From assembly GCF_026735165.1 (NCBI RefSeq), contig NZ_JAPQES010000001.1:1178001-1242000 (forward strand): a DNA stretch of 64,000 bases, read 5' to 3'. Source of the stretch: Clostridium ganghwense (GTDB lineage Bacteria; Bacillota; Clostridia; Clostridiales; Clostridiaceae). A program made the translations under genes and the position numbers. Shown piece after piece: positions 1 to 8,872 of the stretch (positions are counted from its first letter, which is position 1; the number at the start of each line of letters is the position of its first letter). The notes beneath the pieces were generated by a model. It was not told where the DNA came from. It saw nothing but the letters and a program-made list of their open reading frames with translations, and ran no database searches.

Positions 1-775
1 TTCCTTCTGATGGAGCTGATAAAACTATATCTTCATATCCTTGTTTTTTATATTTGATTCCATCATGCATGAAACAAATTCCAACCATGGCTTCTCCCAT
101 ACCAGCCATTTGTGCAGGAGCTGAACCAGTCTTTGGATATTGCTTAATTTGACCGTCTAATTTCTTTAAGTAATCCATAGCTTTGTCTTCACCCCAAAGC
201 TGTACTAAAGTAGAAACTAATGTATATGCTGTTCCAGATGATCCTGGATTTGCAACAACTATTTGTCCCTTATATTCTGGTTTTAATAAATCTGCCCAAG
301 ATTTTGGAACTTCTGCTCCTTTTTCTTTTAATAATGCCTTATTACAAACAAATCCTAAATAACCATTATATATTCCTGTCCAATATCCCTCTTTATCTTT
401 AAACTTATCTGGTATTTTTTCTGCATTTGGTGAAACATATTTTTCAAGTAATCCTTTTCCTTTAGCATCTATAAAAGTATCTGCTGGTCCACCATACCAA
501 ACAGAAGCTTGAGTGTTGTCTTTTTCAGCCATAATTCTTGCAAGAATTTCTCCCCCACTCATTCTTACCATGTTAGTTTTAATTCCTGTTTCTTTTTCAA
601 ACTCTTTAATTGCTTTTTGAGCATGATCTTCCATAAGACCAGCATAAATAGTTAATTTTAACTCTTTTTTATCATTAGAAGCTTGTTGTTTTGAACTAGA
701 ATTCCCGCATCCAGCTAAAAATCCTACTGACATTAACGCTGTTAATCCTAGTGCCAATATTTTCTTTTTAATCAT
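1..775 (-). CDS. ABC transporter substrate-binding lipoprotein, iron(III)-type (3' end outside window)
   Basis: Reading the minus strand from an ATG at 775 (Shine-Dalgarno GAGGGGGG just upstream) gives an open frame that runs off the left edge after about 258 residues. The N-terminus is a lipoprotein signal (MIKKKILALGL, then lipobox LAGC at about residue 23) followed by a Ser/Lys-rich linker. The mature part (NGYLGFVCNKALL, PKSWADLLKPEYKGQIVVANP, GSSGTAYT) is typical of family-1 extracellular solute-binding proteins of the AfuA/FbpA iron(III) group, which also includes 2-aminoethylphosphonate binders. It would capture its ligand outside the membrane and pass it to a permease/ATPase pair, presumably encoded left of the window. 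Ligand is inferred only. Confidence 0.85.
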   Translation of the reverse strand, partial: MIKKKILALGLTALMSVGFLAGCGNSSSKQQASNDKKELKLTIYAGLMEDHAQKAIKEFEKETGIKTNMVRMSGGEILARIMAEKDNTQASVWYGGPADTFIDAKGKGLLEKYVSPNAEKIPDKFKDKEGYWTGIYNGYLGFVCNKALLKEKGAEVPKSWADLLKPEYKGQIVVANPGSSGTAYTLVSTLVQLWGEDKAMDYLKKLDGQIKQYPKTGSAPAQMAGMGEAMVGICFMHDGIKYKKQGYEDIVLSAPSEG

Positions 776-1041
776 ATTTACCCCCCTCAATTCCTTTAAT
801 TTTAAATTTGACAACCTTTACATATCGTTTTTTAACTTACAAGTATATTATAAATCCATTTTGTCTTATAAAAATAATAATGAACAAAATAAGGCACATA
901 GAGGTAAAAATTTTAAACATTCTATACTTCTCTTAATTTCTCATGGAATTTTATACAAATAAATGATATTATATTCTGTGTGTATTTTTTCAATATATTG
1001 TCATTATTAAATATAAATTATATAACAAAGGAGTAAAAAAT

Positions 1042-2373
1042 ATGAAGATAAGACTTTGCCATTCTAAATTTTTATCGCTTTTTATGATTTTTTCCTTAAC
1101 CTTCACTTTACTATCTTTCACTCCATCAAGTGTAAAAGCAGAAAGTGAAAATCACCTATCTCAAGTAGATATACCTAAAATCCAATTTGTTACCCTAGAA
1201 CATAGTCCTTTTATATCTGGACACAGTAATTCTATTTATATTTCATCCAAAGATTACAGCAATAATGTGCAATATCAATTATTCTATGCCCGTGCAGATA
1301 AAACAAATGATAGTTGGAAATTAATTAATCCTTCTTCCAACGGAGGATGGTCTGAGGCAACAAACCCTACTATCCCTAAATTAATTTCAATATCAAATTT
1401 GAAATTGAAAACAGGTAGATATAAAATAGCTATTAGAGTAAAACGTGTGAACTTAAAAGATTCTAATGAATATAAATACAAAAATCCATATGGTAACTAT
1501 GATGATCATTATATTTACAATATAAATGTTTTATCAAAATCTAATGAAAATCTAAGTGGAAGTATGATAATAAATAAATTGGAATTTAATCAAGGTGAAC
1601 ATATAATAGTTGGTGGTATTAATAATAATAGTAAAAATTTATATAAAGTTCACCTTTACAATCCCGATAAAGGCGAATGGATAAGTCCATCAAAACCATA
1701 TTCACGTATAGTTAATTGCAATACAAGCAATATTCCTGCTGGAACTTATTTATTAGATCTTTGGTGTAAAGGCGACCACTCAAAAAATAAATATGACGGT
1801 GTTAAATTTACAGTAATTACAATAAAAGAATGGACTAAAGAACAAACTAAGAATGATAATAAAGTAGAAAGAACTCAAAGTAAGCTTCAAACTGACTTAT
1901 ATAATTATTTACGTTATGACGGTAACAGACAAACTGTAAATAAACGTGCTTTAGGTCTTAATAATGGAAGTGCATATAATGACTGTGTATATTTCACTAG
2001 TGAAGCGCTTAGAAGAGTGGGAGTAAATATAGCTGATAAAGTATGTAACACAGGTTCTCTTATAAATGATAAATATAAAAATGTAAGTCTTATTAACTAT
2101 TTATCAAAAGATAACTGGCAGGTATGCTATGATGTTTCGAAGCTTCTTCCTGGAGATATATGCTTTACAACTACTGCCAAAGGCACTAAGGGTAAACCAA
2201 CTCATGTTTATATATTTATGGGTTGGGTAAATGAAGGCTCTACAGATTATGCTTATATATGTGATAATCAATCACATTATTACGGTAACCAAATTTGTCA
2301 CATAAGAAATATTAAACATGCTTTACCTAATAAAGAAGCTTTGGCTTTCTTTATGTACAAGCCTACTAAATAA
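1042..2373 (+). CDS. secreted protein with C-terminal NlpC/P60- or CHAP-like cysteine peptidase domain
   Basis: 443 aa. A signal peptide is clear (MKIRLCHSKF, hydrophobic core, cleavage near SVKA-ES at about residue 33). Residues 40-270 are a beta-rich region without a family I recognise. The last 140 residues look like a papain-fold cell-wall peptidase: a candidate catalytic Cys in NDCVYFTSEALRR, a Pro-Gly-Asp turn in LLPGDICF, and a candidate His in PTHVYIFMG. Such enzymes cut peptidoglycan stem peptides or related amides outside the cell. Ribosome binding site AAAGGAG lies 8 nt before the ATG. It is monocistronic. Substrate and the role of the N-terminal half are unknown. Confidence 0.7.
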   Translation: MKIRLCHSKFLSLFMIFSLTFTLLSFTPSSVKAESENHLSQVDIPKIQFVTLEHSPFISGHSNSIYISSKDYSNNVQYQLFYARADKTNDSWKLINPSSNGGWSEATNPTIPKLISISNLKLKTGRYKIAIRVKRVNLKDSNEYKYKNPYGNYDDHYIYNINVLSKSNENLSGSMIINKLEFNQGEHIIVGGINNNSKNLYKVHLYNPDKGEWISPSKPYSRIVNCNTSNIPAGTYLLDLWCKGDHSKNKYDGVKFTVITIKEWTKEQTKNDNKVERTQSKLQTDLYNYLRYDGNRQTVNKRALGLNNGSAYNDCVYFTSEALRRVGVNIADKVCNTGSLINDKYKNVSLINYLSKDNWQVCYDVSKLLPGDICFTTTAKGTKGKPTHVYIFMGWVNEGSTDYAYICDNQSHYYGNQICHIRNIKHALPNKEALAFFMYKPTK

Positions 2374-2380
2374 AAAATGT

Positions 2381-2410
2381 GGTCACAACTTAAATTTAAA
2401 AGTTGTGACC
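2381..2410 (-). terminator. hairpin terminator between convergent genes
   Basis: Perfect 11-bp stem (GGTCACAACTT pairing with AAGTTGTGACC) with an 8-nt loop. Read on the minus strand it is followed by a T-rich tract, so it best serves the YhfC-like gene ending at 2420; it may also stop the plus-strand gene ending at 2373. Confidence 0.75.
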
Positions 2411-2419
2411 TGATTTATA

Positions 2420-3187
2420 TCAAACTTCTATATCATTAAATCGCTTTTTAGATTTTATTAAAAATCTAAAGCTTACAATTGCCGTTACAAACATAAACCC
2501 TTCTGTTACAAATATATTTATATTGTATCCTGCTACAAAATCTACTAAAGCATGTATCAAAATTGCATACAATAAATATTTATTCTCTTTTTTCATTACC
2601 CCTTCTAATACAATCACAGTTAAAGCTATATGAAATATAATTGTGAATATTCTTTCTATTCCACCTATGAAAAACATATATGAAGGTGTCCCTATAAGAA
2701 TATTCTTTATTCCAGCTATCTGTGGTGATTTCTGAGCTACTAGAGCATCAAAATTTCCAATATTAATTAATATACTAAGTATTATATTAGATACATATGT
2801 GATACCAACTAATAATATAGCTTCAATTCCACCATGTCCTATTCCAAAAGCAATGCCATTTTTCCAACTAAGCTTATTTTTAAGCAAATATTTAAAACCT
2901 ATAAATCTACCTACTTCTTCAAATATTCCTGCTGTTAAAGCCAAAAATAATACATATATTATTGTATTGGATTTGATATTTTGAATAAACCAAGATTTTG
3001 TGTTTAAATACCCAATCAAAGGTAATCTGGTTGATATCTGTGAAACAATAAATATTAAAGCTCCTACCCCTACTGCTAACAAAGATACCTTCTTTTTCTT
3101 ATAAAAATATATTGTAAGTCCAATAGGTAATCCAAAACAAATCATGAAACTAATTATCATAAACATAATGGATATATTATTTACCAT
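2420..3187 (-). CDS. YhfC-family (DUF2324) intramembrane glutamic-type protease-like protein
   Basis: 255 aa, about seven hydrophobic segments. Carries the YhfC pattern: EEVGR at about residue 90, GIGHGGIEA at about 117, then a later helix with ALVD. These Glu and His residues match the presumed metal-binding or catalytic positions of the CPBP-related YhfC membrane proteases. Cytoplasmic-membrane protein of unknown substrate. Start fixed by GGGGGAG about 7 nt upstream of the ATG. Stands alone between the secreted peptidase gene and a GntR/DUF1648 pair; the gap of about 60 nt upstream to the DUF1648 stop would allow read-through. Confidence 0.8.
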   Translation of the reverse strand: MVNNISIMFMIISFMICFGLPIGLTIYFYKKKKVSLLAVGVGALIFIVSQISTRLPLIGYLNTKSWFIQNIKSNTIIYVLFLALTAGIFEEVGRFIGFKYLLKNKLSWKNGIAFGIGHGGIEAILLVGITYVSNIILSILINIGNFDALVAQKSPQIAGIKNILIGTPSYMFFIGGIERIFTIIFHIALTVIVLEGVMKKENKYLLYAILIHALVDFVAGYNINIFVTEGFMFVTAIVSFRFLIKSKKRFNDIEV

Positions 3188-3246
3188 ACTATCTCCCCCC
3201 TATTCTTTAATATATAGAACTTTATAGTATTCATATTCCCCTATTT

Positions 3247-4368
3247 CTAGTTTAATCTTGAAGTAATAACTGAATATCCAATAATAAAAGCTATCAGCAT
3301 TACAAAAAATACTATTCCTGTTACATTTCCAAAATTTATAGTCCATCCTATTCCAAATCTTTTTTCAACTATAATTGCTGGATCATTTTTATTTACATAA
3401 AACATTCCAAGCTTCCAATGTTTATCATCATTTCTATCTATATGATTTTGATGATTTTCTTCTTCTTTTATATTTAATCTACTTCCACCTTGACCAGTCA
3501 TTAATGCAATTACTATAGTAACTATAAGAAGGACAGCTGTAAATATCATAGGTACTATAACCATTTGCTTTGGAGTCCATTTTAAAATACTAAGCATATT
3601 GAAATTAATAAAAGTAAAAATTAGACTTATTACACTAGTAATAAAAATAATATATCCAGACCAAATGTATCTGAAACGTCTATTTTGCTCTCTTGAAACT
3701 ACTGGATTACTTGCATTTATTTGAACTTTAGCCATCCCTATAGTCTTATAAACAATATACATAATTATCATCATAAATAGCTGACTGGCAGGCATTATAA
3801 AAATTGTTTTATATGATTTAGGTGCCCATCTATCAACTATCCCCTTTCCATTCCAGTGTATAGGCATTGGATCTGGAAGATTAGCATATACTTTAAAACC
3901 AATAATTATATTTAAAACAATAATAGCTAATGGAATTAAAAACCATGCCTTACTTACAAGCATTCTTTTATTTTCTTTATTTCTAAAGCTTGTATCTACA
4001 ATTACAACTTCTTTTTTTCCTTCATTCCAATTACTTTTAGCTTTATATTCTTTAACTTTCTTATGGATATTTAAATAAATCATTGATTGAAGAATTATAT
4101 ATATGAATACACCTATAGTAGGAATCATAGGATTTTTACTGTAAAACAAAGCAACAATCAGTATTGCTAAAAATCCTCCACATATTAATAAATACTTTTT
4201 TACATATTCTCTTTTTAAATTTATAAGTTGAGAATCTTTTGCTTTATCTTTTGGTATTCTAATTCCAAAAAATATTTCTTTTCTTGTAAGATTAGGCATG
4301 CAAACACCTAGAATAAACAATATAATAAACACTGGCAAATAAGTGAACATCATCATTCCTATACTCAT
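3247..4368 (-). CDS. DUF1648/DUF5808 multi-pass membrane protein
   Basis: 373 aa from the ATG at 4368, chosen because GGAGGG sits 8 nt upstream; a longer reading from 4410 lacks a ribosome site. Nine or so hydrophobic helices. The central PMPIHWNGKGIVDRWAPKS is the DUF1648 signature (SdpI-like proteins), and the C-terminal HWKLGMFYVNKNDPAIIVEK with FGIGWTINFGN is DUF5808. In Firmicutes such proteins are commonly encoded after a small YtrA-type GntR regulator, as here. Function unknown; DUF1648 relatives include immunity proteins that protect against membrane-active peptides, so envelope stress is a reasonable inference. Confidence 0.85.
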   Translation of the reverse strand: MSIGMMMFTYLPVFIILFILGVCMPNLTRKEIFFGIRIPKDKAKDSQLINLKREYVKKYLLICGGFLAILIVALFYSKNPMIPTIGVFIYIILQSMIYLNIHKKVKEYKAKSNWNEGKKEVVIVDTSFRNKENKRMLVSKAWFLIPLAIIVLNIIIGFKVYANLPDPMPIHWNGKGIVDRWAPKSYKTIFIMPASQLFMMIIMYIVYKTIGMAKVQINASNPVVSREQNRRFRYIWSGYIIFITSVISLIFTFINFNMLSILKWTPKQMVIVPMIFTAVLLIVTIVIALMTGQGGSRLNIKEEENHQNHIDRNDDKHWKLGMFYVNKNDPAIIVEKRFGIGWTINFGNVTGIVFFVMLIAFIIGYSVITSRLN

Positions 4369-4436
4369 AATAATCCCTCCTTGATTTTGTTTAGTTAGAT
4401 TAATATACATCTTCTAAACACTATACTTTAGTTATC

Positions 4437-4811
4437 TCATTTATAAAGTTTAAACTTTTCTCTACACATATTTATAAATTCTTCTTCACTCATACCTCTG
4501 CAATATACTTCTGCAATTATGGCATCCATTTCTTCATTAAGTTTTTCTTTATACTCATCAGTTATCATATTTTTCATACTACCGATTACTGCACCTTTTC
4601 TTCTATCCATGTTAATAAAACCATCTTCTTTTAAAAGTGCGTATGCCTTATTTACAGTATGCATGTTGATTCCTATATCACCTGCAAGTTGTCTAACAGA
4701 AGGAAGATTCTCTCCTTCTTGAAGTTCTCCTTTTGCTATTCCTTTTATTATTTCGTTTCTTAATTGAATATATATGGCTGTTTCGGACTCAAAATCAATT
4801 TTAATCAGCAT
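4437..4811 (-). CDS. GntR-family transcriptional regulator, YtrA subfamily
   Basis: 124 aa, the short YtrA form: winged helix in residues 5-75 (IYIQLRNEIIKGIAKGELQ, LPSVRQLAGDIGINMHTVNKAY) and a short C-terminal helical dimerisation tail rather than a large ligand domain. AGGAGG stands 7 nt before the ATG. It is first gene of a two-gene operon with the DUF1648 protein (68 nt apart) and most likely represses that operon. Just upstream (4890-4915) the sequence AGTTCTATCTGTTATATATATAATAGAACAG contains AACAG/CTGTT and TTCTAT/ATAGAA inverted halves, a plausible operator. Confidence 0.9.
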   Translation of the reverse strand: MLIKIDFESETAIYIQLRNEIIKGIAKGELQEGENLPSVRQLAGDIGINMHTVNKAYALLKEDGFINMDRRKGAVIGSMKNMITDEYKEKLNEEMDAIIAEVYCRGMSEEEFINMCREKFKLYK

Positions 4812-4876
4812 TTAATTCCTCCTTCATTTCTTACTAAAAATGTTCCCAAAATATTTTCATTTCTAAATTTATTATA

Positions 4877-4916
4877 TGCAAAACAGTTCTATCTGTTATA
4901 TATATAATAGAACAGT
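4877..4916. promoter_or_regulatory. candidate operator of the GntR/DUF1648 operon
   Basis: Inverted repeat upstream of the GntR gene: GTTCTAT on the left and ATAGAAC on the right, separated by an AT-rich centre that includes TATATATATAAT, likely the promoter core. YtrA-type repressors bind inverted repeats over their own promoter. Inference from symmetry and position only. Confidence 0.4.
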
Positions 4917-4990
4917 TATAATAAAAAATCAACTAAATTTATAAATTTTTACTATTACCTACTTATAAAAGATATCATATTAAAATAATG

Positions 4991-5016
4991 AATCTCTCAC
5001 CGAAGTGAGAGATTCG
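4991..5016 (-). terminator. hairpin terminator with C(UUCG)G tetraloop
   Basis: Perfect 11-bp stem GAATCTCTCAC / GTGAGAGATTC. On the minus strand the loop reads TTCG closed by C-G, the very stable UUCG tetraloop, then an AT-rich tail with T-runs. It lies about 60 nt after the stop of the small gene at 5079. Confidence 0.75.
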
Positions 5017-5078
5017 TAAGAAACTATATTAACTCTTATTTAAGAATTTTTATCATTTACATATTGATTTGAATTATT

Positions 5079-5411
5079 TTAACAATATTCTATCATTGTT
5101 ACTTGATAATAATCATTTTGATCACCAATAGCATCAGAATGTTCTATTAGTTGTACAGTGTGTTCACCAACTGCAAGTTCAGTTTCAAATAGAACAGGGA
5201 TTAAAGTTTTATGAGAATTACTTTCATTTGTCCATACTCTTAAAGTAGCTTCTATAGTAGAATCTATTATTACTTGTATCTCTAAAAGCTTTGGACTATC
5301 TGTTCTCCAAGCAGATCCAGACACAAAAAATAATTGTTTACAACTTGAAACATTAAATGGTTCACATAAAGGTAAAGGACCTGGTCCATCTATTATTTTT
5401 GTAACTTTCAT
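5079..5411 (-). CDS. small protein of unknown function
   Basis: 110 aa from the ATG at 5411, preceded by a strong AGGAGGTGA site 5 nt away; the longer frame from 5477 has no ribosome site. No signal peptide or membrane helix. The pattern of alternating hydrophobic residues (LLEIQVIIDSTIEATLRVW, VLFETELAVGEHTVQLIEH) suggests a beta-sandwich. Three Cys residues (LPLCEPF, SSCKQ, IEYC at the end). It is 47 nt after the SGNH hydrolase gene on the same strand, so the two are probably co-transcribed. I do not recognise the family. Confidence 0.7.
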   Translation of the reverse strand: MKVTKIIDGPGPLPLCEPFNVSSCKQLFFVSGSAWRTDSPKLLEIQVIIDSTIEATLRVWTNESNSHKTLIPVLFETELAVGEHTVQLIEHSDAIGDQNDYYQVTMIEYC

Positions 5412-5458
5412 TAAATCACCTCCTAACACCATACTATGAAGGTTTGTACAATACGGTG

Positions 5459-6475
5459 TCATTTCAATGATTTGCAATGTGCCTTGAAAATTATTTGGTG
5501 ACCATAGTTTGTAGGATGGGGATCTATTGACCTATTAATCAAATCAAAATTTGTTAAAGGTATTTCTCCATCATATTCGTGAAACTTAGTATAAACTTCA
5601 GCTACTTTATAATCATAGATACTATTTTTAATTTCCTCATTTATTGGCTGAATTAACTTCTCAAATGTATTATATAGAACAGGTGTATCTGCTTTCAAAG
5701 GATTATATATGGTCATAACATATATTTTTGCATTTGGAGCAAGACTATTAATTTCTTTAATAATTTTAGGCCAATCTTCCTTAAAATTATTGATTCCTTC
5801 ATCTAATTCTTTCATTAAACAAGAATCATTTTTTAAGATTTCTAATTTTTCTTCCCAATTAGGGTCTTCCTCTATTGCATTTGTCAACTTTATAACAAAA
5901 TTCGCTTCTTCTGAATCCAACTTATACTTAGACGCAATAGCTTTAATAACTGGTGATAATAAATTATTTCCTCCAATACTGATAGTAATTATATTAGCTT
6001 GTCTAATAGCATCACGTGTTTTAACATCATTTTTTACCTTATCTAATAAATCACTACTTTTATCTCCTGTCATAGCTAGATTGTTTAGTACTAATTCATC
6101 ATACTTCTCTGTTGTTTTCAAGTAGTTTTTAAAAAGATCAACATAACCTTTATTTAAATCAGCACTTAATCCAAAGGCAATTGAATCGCCTAATGCAATA
6201 TATTTAGTAGTTCCTTCAGATTTGATAGAATTTTGTTCTTCCAAGTATCGAATAGTTATTATTGCATATATAAGTTTTTCAGTATAATCTGTATTTTGGG
6301 GATTTAATCTACACATAGAAGAAACATATTTAACAATTGGCAGTAATAGTTTATTATCTTCATTATTTATGGTAGTTATATTCGTTTCTGCTTTATTAGT
6401 AGCTGCTTGAGATTGTACCGGAAGAAAAAATAATAAGAATATCAACATACAAGAAATAAATTTCCGTTTATTCAT
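5459..6475 (-). CDS. secreted SGNH/GDSL-family hydrolase
   Basis: 338 aa. Signal peptide (MNKRKFISCMLIFLLFFLP, cleavage near SQAA-TN). The SGNH blocks are all present: block I YIALGDSIAFG at about residue 92 with the nucleophile Ser, block II around NLAMTGDKSSDLL, block III SIGGNNLL (oxyanion Asn), and block V DPHPTNYGH with Asp and His near the C-terminus. An extracellular esterase or acyl hydrolase acting on lipid, or on acetylated wall sugar, is expected. GAGAGGAGAG precedes the start. Probably in an operon with the 110-aa protein downstream. Confidence 0.88.
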   Translation of the reverse strand: MNKRKFISCMLIFLLFFLPVQSQAATNKAETNITTINNEDNKLLLPIVKYVSSMCRLNPQNTDYTEKLIYAIITIRYLEEQNSIKSEGTTKYIALGDSIAFGLSADLNKGYVDLFKNYLKTTEKYDELVLNNLAMTGDKSSDLLDKVKNDVKTRDAIRQANIITISIGGNNLLSPVIKAIASKYKLDSEEANFVIKLTNAIEEDPNWEEKLEILKNDSCLMKELDEGINNFKEDWPKIIKEINSLAPNAKIYVMTIYNPLKADTPVLYNTFEKLIQPINEEIKNSIYDYKVAEVYTKFHEYDGEIPLTNFDLINRSIDPHPTNYGHQIIFKAHCKSLK

Positions 6476-6588
6476 AAAAATCTCTCCTCTCTATTAATTG
6501 ATAACTTGTTTATTTTATTGAATAAATTTAGCACTTTATATATATGCCTAGTATTATTAAAACAATGCAAATTTTTAACATATAAATC

Positions 6589-6628
6589 AATAAACCAGAG
6601 CAAGCCCTCGGACATACTCTGGTTTATT
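6589..6628 (-). terminator. hairpin after the lipoprotein gene
   Basis: 12-bp stem (AATAAACCAGAG / CTCTGGTTTATT) with a 16-nt loop, directly after the stop at 6633. The tail on the minus strand is AT-rich but not a pure T-run, so termination strength is uncertain. Confidence 0.5.
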
Positions 6629-6632
6629 ATAT

Positions 6633-7157
6633 TTAGTCAATTTCAAAATACTTTTTAGCTTTTTCTATTCTTTGAAGTGTTCCTTTTTTCGTTCTATCAT
6701 TTTGTGAGTTTTTATACTCATCTGATAGCACTTTTTTCTGTATACTTTTCGGTAAAATCTTAATTGCATCTGTTTTTTCTAGTTCTTTTGATAGTTTATA
6801 ACTTTGAACATTATAATCTTTTCCTTCTCTTTTTATAGTAATGACTACAGGGTAAGCCCCTGTTGTACCTTCTTTCAACTCTCCATTTTCAATATAATAT
6901 TCCTGAGCTAAAACGTCTAAATACTGTGTAACCTCATTACTTTTTTCACTTATTCCTAAAACCTCATAGGAACAAAATATTTTTCCTTTTTCTTCCTTAA
7001 AATATGGAATTTCAGAAATAAACTGCGAAGTAACCTTATTAAGAGTTTTTTCCGATATAACTGATGCTTTATCTTTAATTTTTGTACAAGCTATTAATGT
7101 AAATGATAAGGCTATAACACTTACGCAAATCCAAAGCTTCTGATAAACTTTTTTCAT
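6633..7157 (-). CDS. hypothetical lipoprotein
   Basis: 174 aa. Lipoprotein signal MKKVYQKLW, hydrophobic core and lipobox SFTLIAC (Cys at about 24), so anchored to the outer face of the membrane. The mature part is a charged mixed alpha/beta domain (YLDVLAQEYYIENGELKEGTT, YPVVITIKREGKDYNVQSY) resembling small clostridial lipoproteins of unknown role; no catalytic motif seen. CAGGAG precedes the ATG. Apparently monocistronic. Confidence 0.7.
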   Translation of the reverse strand: MKKVYQKLWICVSVIALSFTLIACTKIKDKASVISEKTLNKVTSQFISEIPYFKEEKGKIFCSYEVLGISEKSNEVTQYLDVLAQEYYIENGELKEGTTGAYPVVITIKREGKDYNVQSYKLSKELEKTDAIKILPKSIQKKVLSDEYKNSQNDRTKKGTLQRIEKAKKYFEID

Positions 7158-7229
7158 AATATTCTTCTCCTGTTTTCAAGTTTTTTAAACTCAGCACAAC
7201 AATGGGCTACACTCATAAACTTATTTTTA

Positions 7230-8696
7230 CTATTTTATCTCTTTTAAAACATTAAGTAAATATTCAAAAGTTCTCTGTGTAGAAGAAATACTTAAACTTT
7301 CTTCTGGTGTATGAACATCATACATATTAGGTCCAAAAGAAATCATGTCTAAATCTCCTAAAATATCTTTCAAAAGTCCACATTCAAGCCCAGCATGAAT
7401 TGCAGTTACCTTTGGTTCTTTATTATACATATCCTTATGCACGTTTATAAAAACATTTCTAATATATGAGTCTGCTTTATATTCCCATTCTGGATATTCT
7501 GACTCTAAAACCATTTTTGCTCCTACAAGCTTAGTTGCACTTTCTATTCTCTTAACTATTTCATATTTTAGACTTCTTACAGAACTTCTTATAGCACTTT
7601 CAAATGTAATCTCAGTATCAGTAGTTGTGACTACCCCTAAATTAGTAGAACTCTGAACAAGCCCTTTGATATCCATACTCATAGTCTGAACACCTTGTGG
7701 TATTAATACTAATAAGTTTATAATTTTCTCTCCTAAAACCTTTGTAAAAGTATTTTCTACTTTTTTATTCAATTCTTCTAACTCAACAATAACTTCTGAA
7801 TCTGAATTTTTCAACTCATTTTTAAAAATATCTTCCCATTTTATCACAGTATCAGCTAACGTCTTCTTTTCTTCATCTTTCACTAAAATAACAGCTTCAG
7901 CTTCTCTTGGAATAGCGTTCATTTTAGCTCCACCGTTAATATCAGCTATGTATAATTCTAGATTAGAGTTTAAATCATTAAGTACACGACCAATAAGCTT
8001 ATTAGCATTTCCTCTTTCCTTATCTATTTCCATTCCTGAGTGTCCACCCTTTAAACCTTTTACTTTAAGCTGTAAAGCAGTAAAGCCTTCTTTTGCACTC
8101 TCTTTTTCAGCCAAAAGCTTAACTCTATTTCTAACTCCACCAGCACAGCTTGCCAAAAGTTCTCCTTCTTCTTCTGAGTCTATATTTATTAAAATTTTAC
8201 CTGAAAGATTTTCTTTTTTTACACTAGAAGCTCCACCCATTCCAGTTTCCTCTTCAGTCGTAACTAAAACCTCTAGTGGAGGATGCTCTATCTCATCACT
8301 AGATAATATTGCTAGACAGTAAGCAACTGCAATACCATTATCTGCACCTAATGTTGTGCCTGTAGCTTTTACAAAATCTCCATCTACTCTTAATTTAATT
8401 GGATCTTTTTCAAAGTCATGCTGTACTTCTTTATTTTTCTCACATACCATATCCATATGTCCTTGTAAAATTACAGTAGGTGCATTTTCATATCCTTTAC
8501 TTCCTGCTTTTTTTATTATCACATTTAATGCATCATCCTGTGTAACTTCTAAATTATGCTTTTTTGCAAAGCTTACTAAGTAATCACTTACTGCTTTTTC
8601 ATTTCCAGAACCTCTTGGTATTCTTGTAATATCTTCAAAGTACTTAAAAACTAAATTTGGTGATAAATCTTTTAACATTCTATCCAAAATGCTCAT
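7230..8696 (-). CDS. pepD: aminoacyl-histidine dipeptidase (peptidase D, M20C)
   Basis: 488 aa, the usual length of M20C beta-alanyl-histidine dipeptidases. Metal-ligand and catalytic motifs are in order: QGHMDMVCEK (about residue 82), GTTLGADNGIAVA (about 116), TTEEETGMGGA with the catalytic Glu pair (about 146), NIDSEEEGE (about 172), and IHAGLECGLL near the C-terminus. It hydrolyses Xaa-His and other dipeptides in the cytoplasm with two divalent metals, fitting a peptide-fermenting lifestyle. AAAGG lies close to the ATG at 8696; an alternative start is Met7. It stands between two single-gene units. Confidence 0.95.
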   Translation of the reverse strand: MSILDRMLKDLSPNLVFKYFEDITRIPRGSGNEKAVSDYLVSFAKKHNLEVTQDDALNVIIKKAGSKGYENAPTVILQGHMDMVCEKNKEVQHDFEKDPIKLRVDGDFVKATGTTLGADNGIAVAYCLAILSSDEIEHPPLEVLVTTEEETGMGGASSVKKENLSGKILINIDSEEEGELLASCAGGVRNRVKLLAEKESAKEGFTALQLKVKGLKGGHSGMEIDKERGNANKLIGRVLNDLNSNLELYIADINGGAKMNAIPREAEAVILVKDEEKKTLADTVIKWEDIFKNELKNSDSEVIVELEELNKKVENTFTKVLGEKIINLLVLIPQGVQTMSMDIKGLVQSSTNLGVVTTTDTEITFESAIRSSVRSLKYEIVKRIESATKLVGAKMVLESEYPEWEYKADSYIRNVFINVHKDMYNKEPKVTAIHAGLECGLLKDILGDLDMISFGPNMYDVHTPEESLSISSTQRTFEYLLNVLKEIK

Positions 8697-8780
8697 CCTT
8701 TCCCATAAATACTATTATTTACGAACAATTATATTAATAATTTTAGCATATAAAATAACTTTAATACAAAACAATATAAA

Positions 8781-8815
8781 AAATAATGACCTTTTAAAGA
8801 TCATTATTTTTTATA
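8781..8815 (-). terminator. intrinsic terminator of the amino-acid symporter gene
   Basis: 9-bp stem AAATAATGA / TCATTATTT with an 11-nt loop and T-runs on both strands, between the symporter stop (8873) and pepD; works best on the minus strand. Confidence 0.75.
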
Positions 8816-8872
8816 TCAGCTTTACAGCTATTTAAACTATTTCATTTGATACATTTTCTTTAGATATACTTA

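Noticed and set aside
3247-4410. Longer starts for several genes (for example 4410, 5477, 44649, 47975, 56231, 62050)
   Set aside because: Each upstream extension lacks a ribosome binding site, while an internal start codon has a strong one at the right distance.
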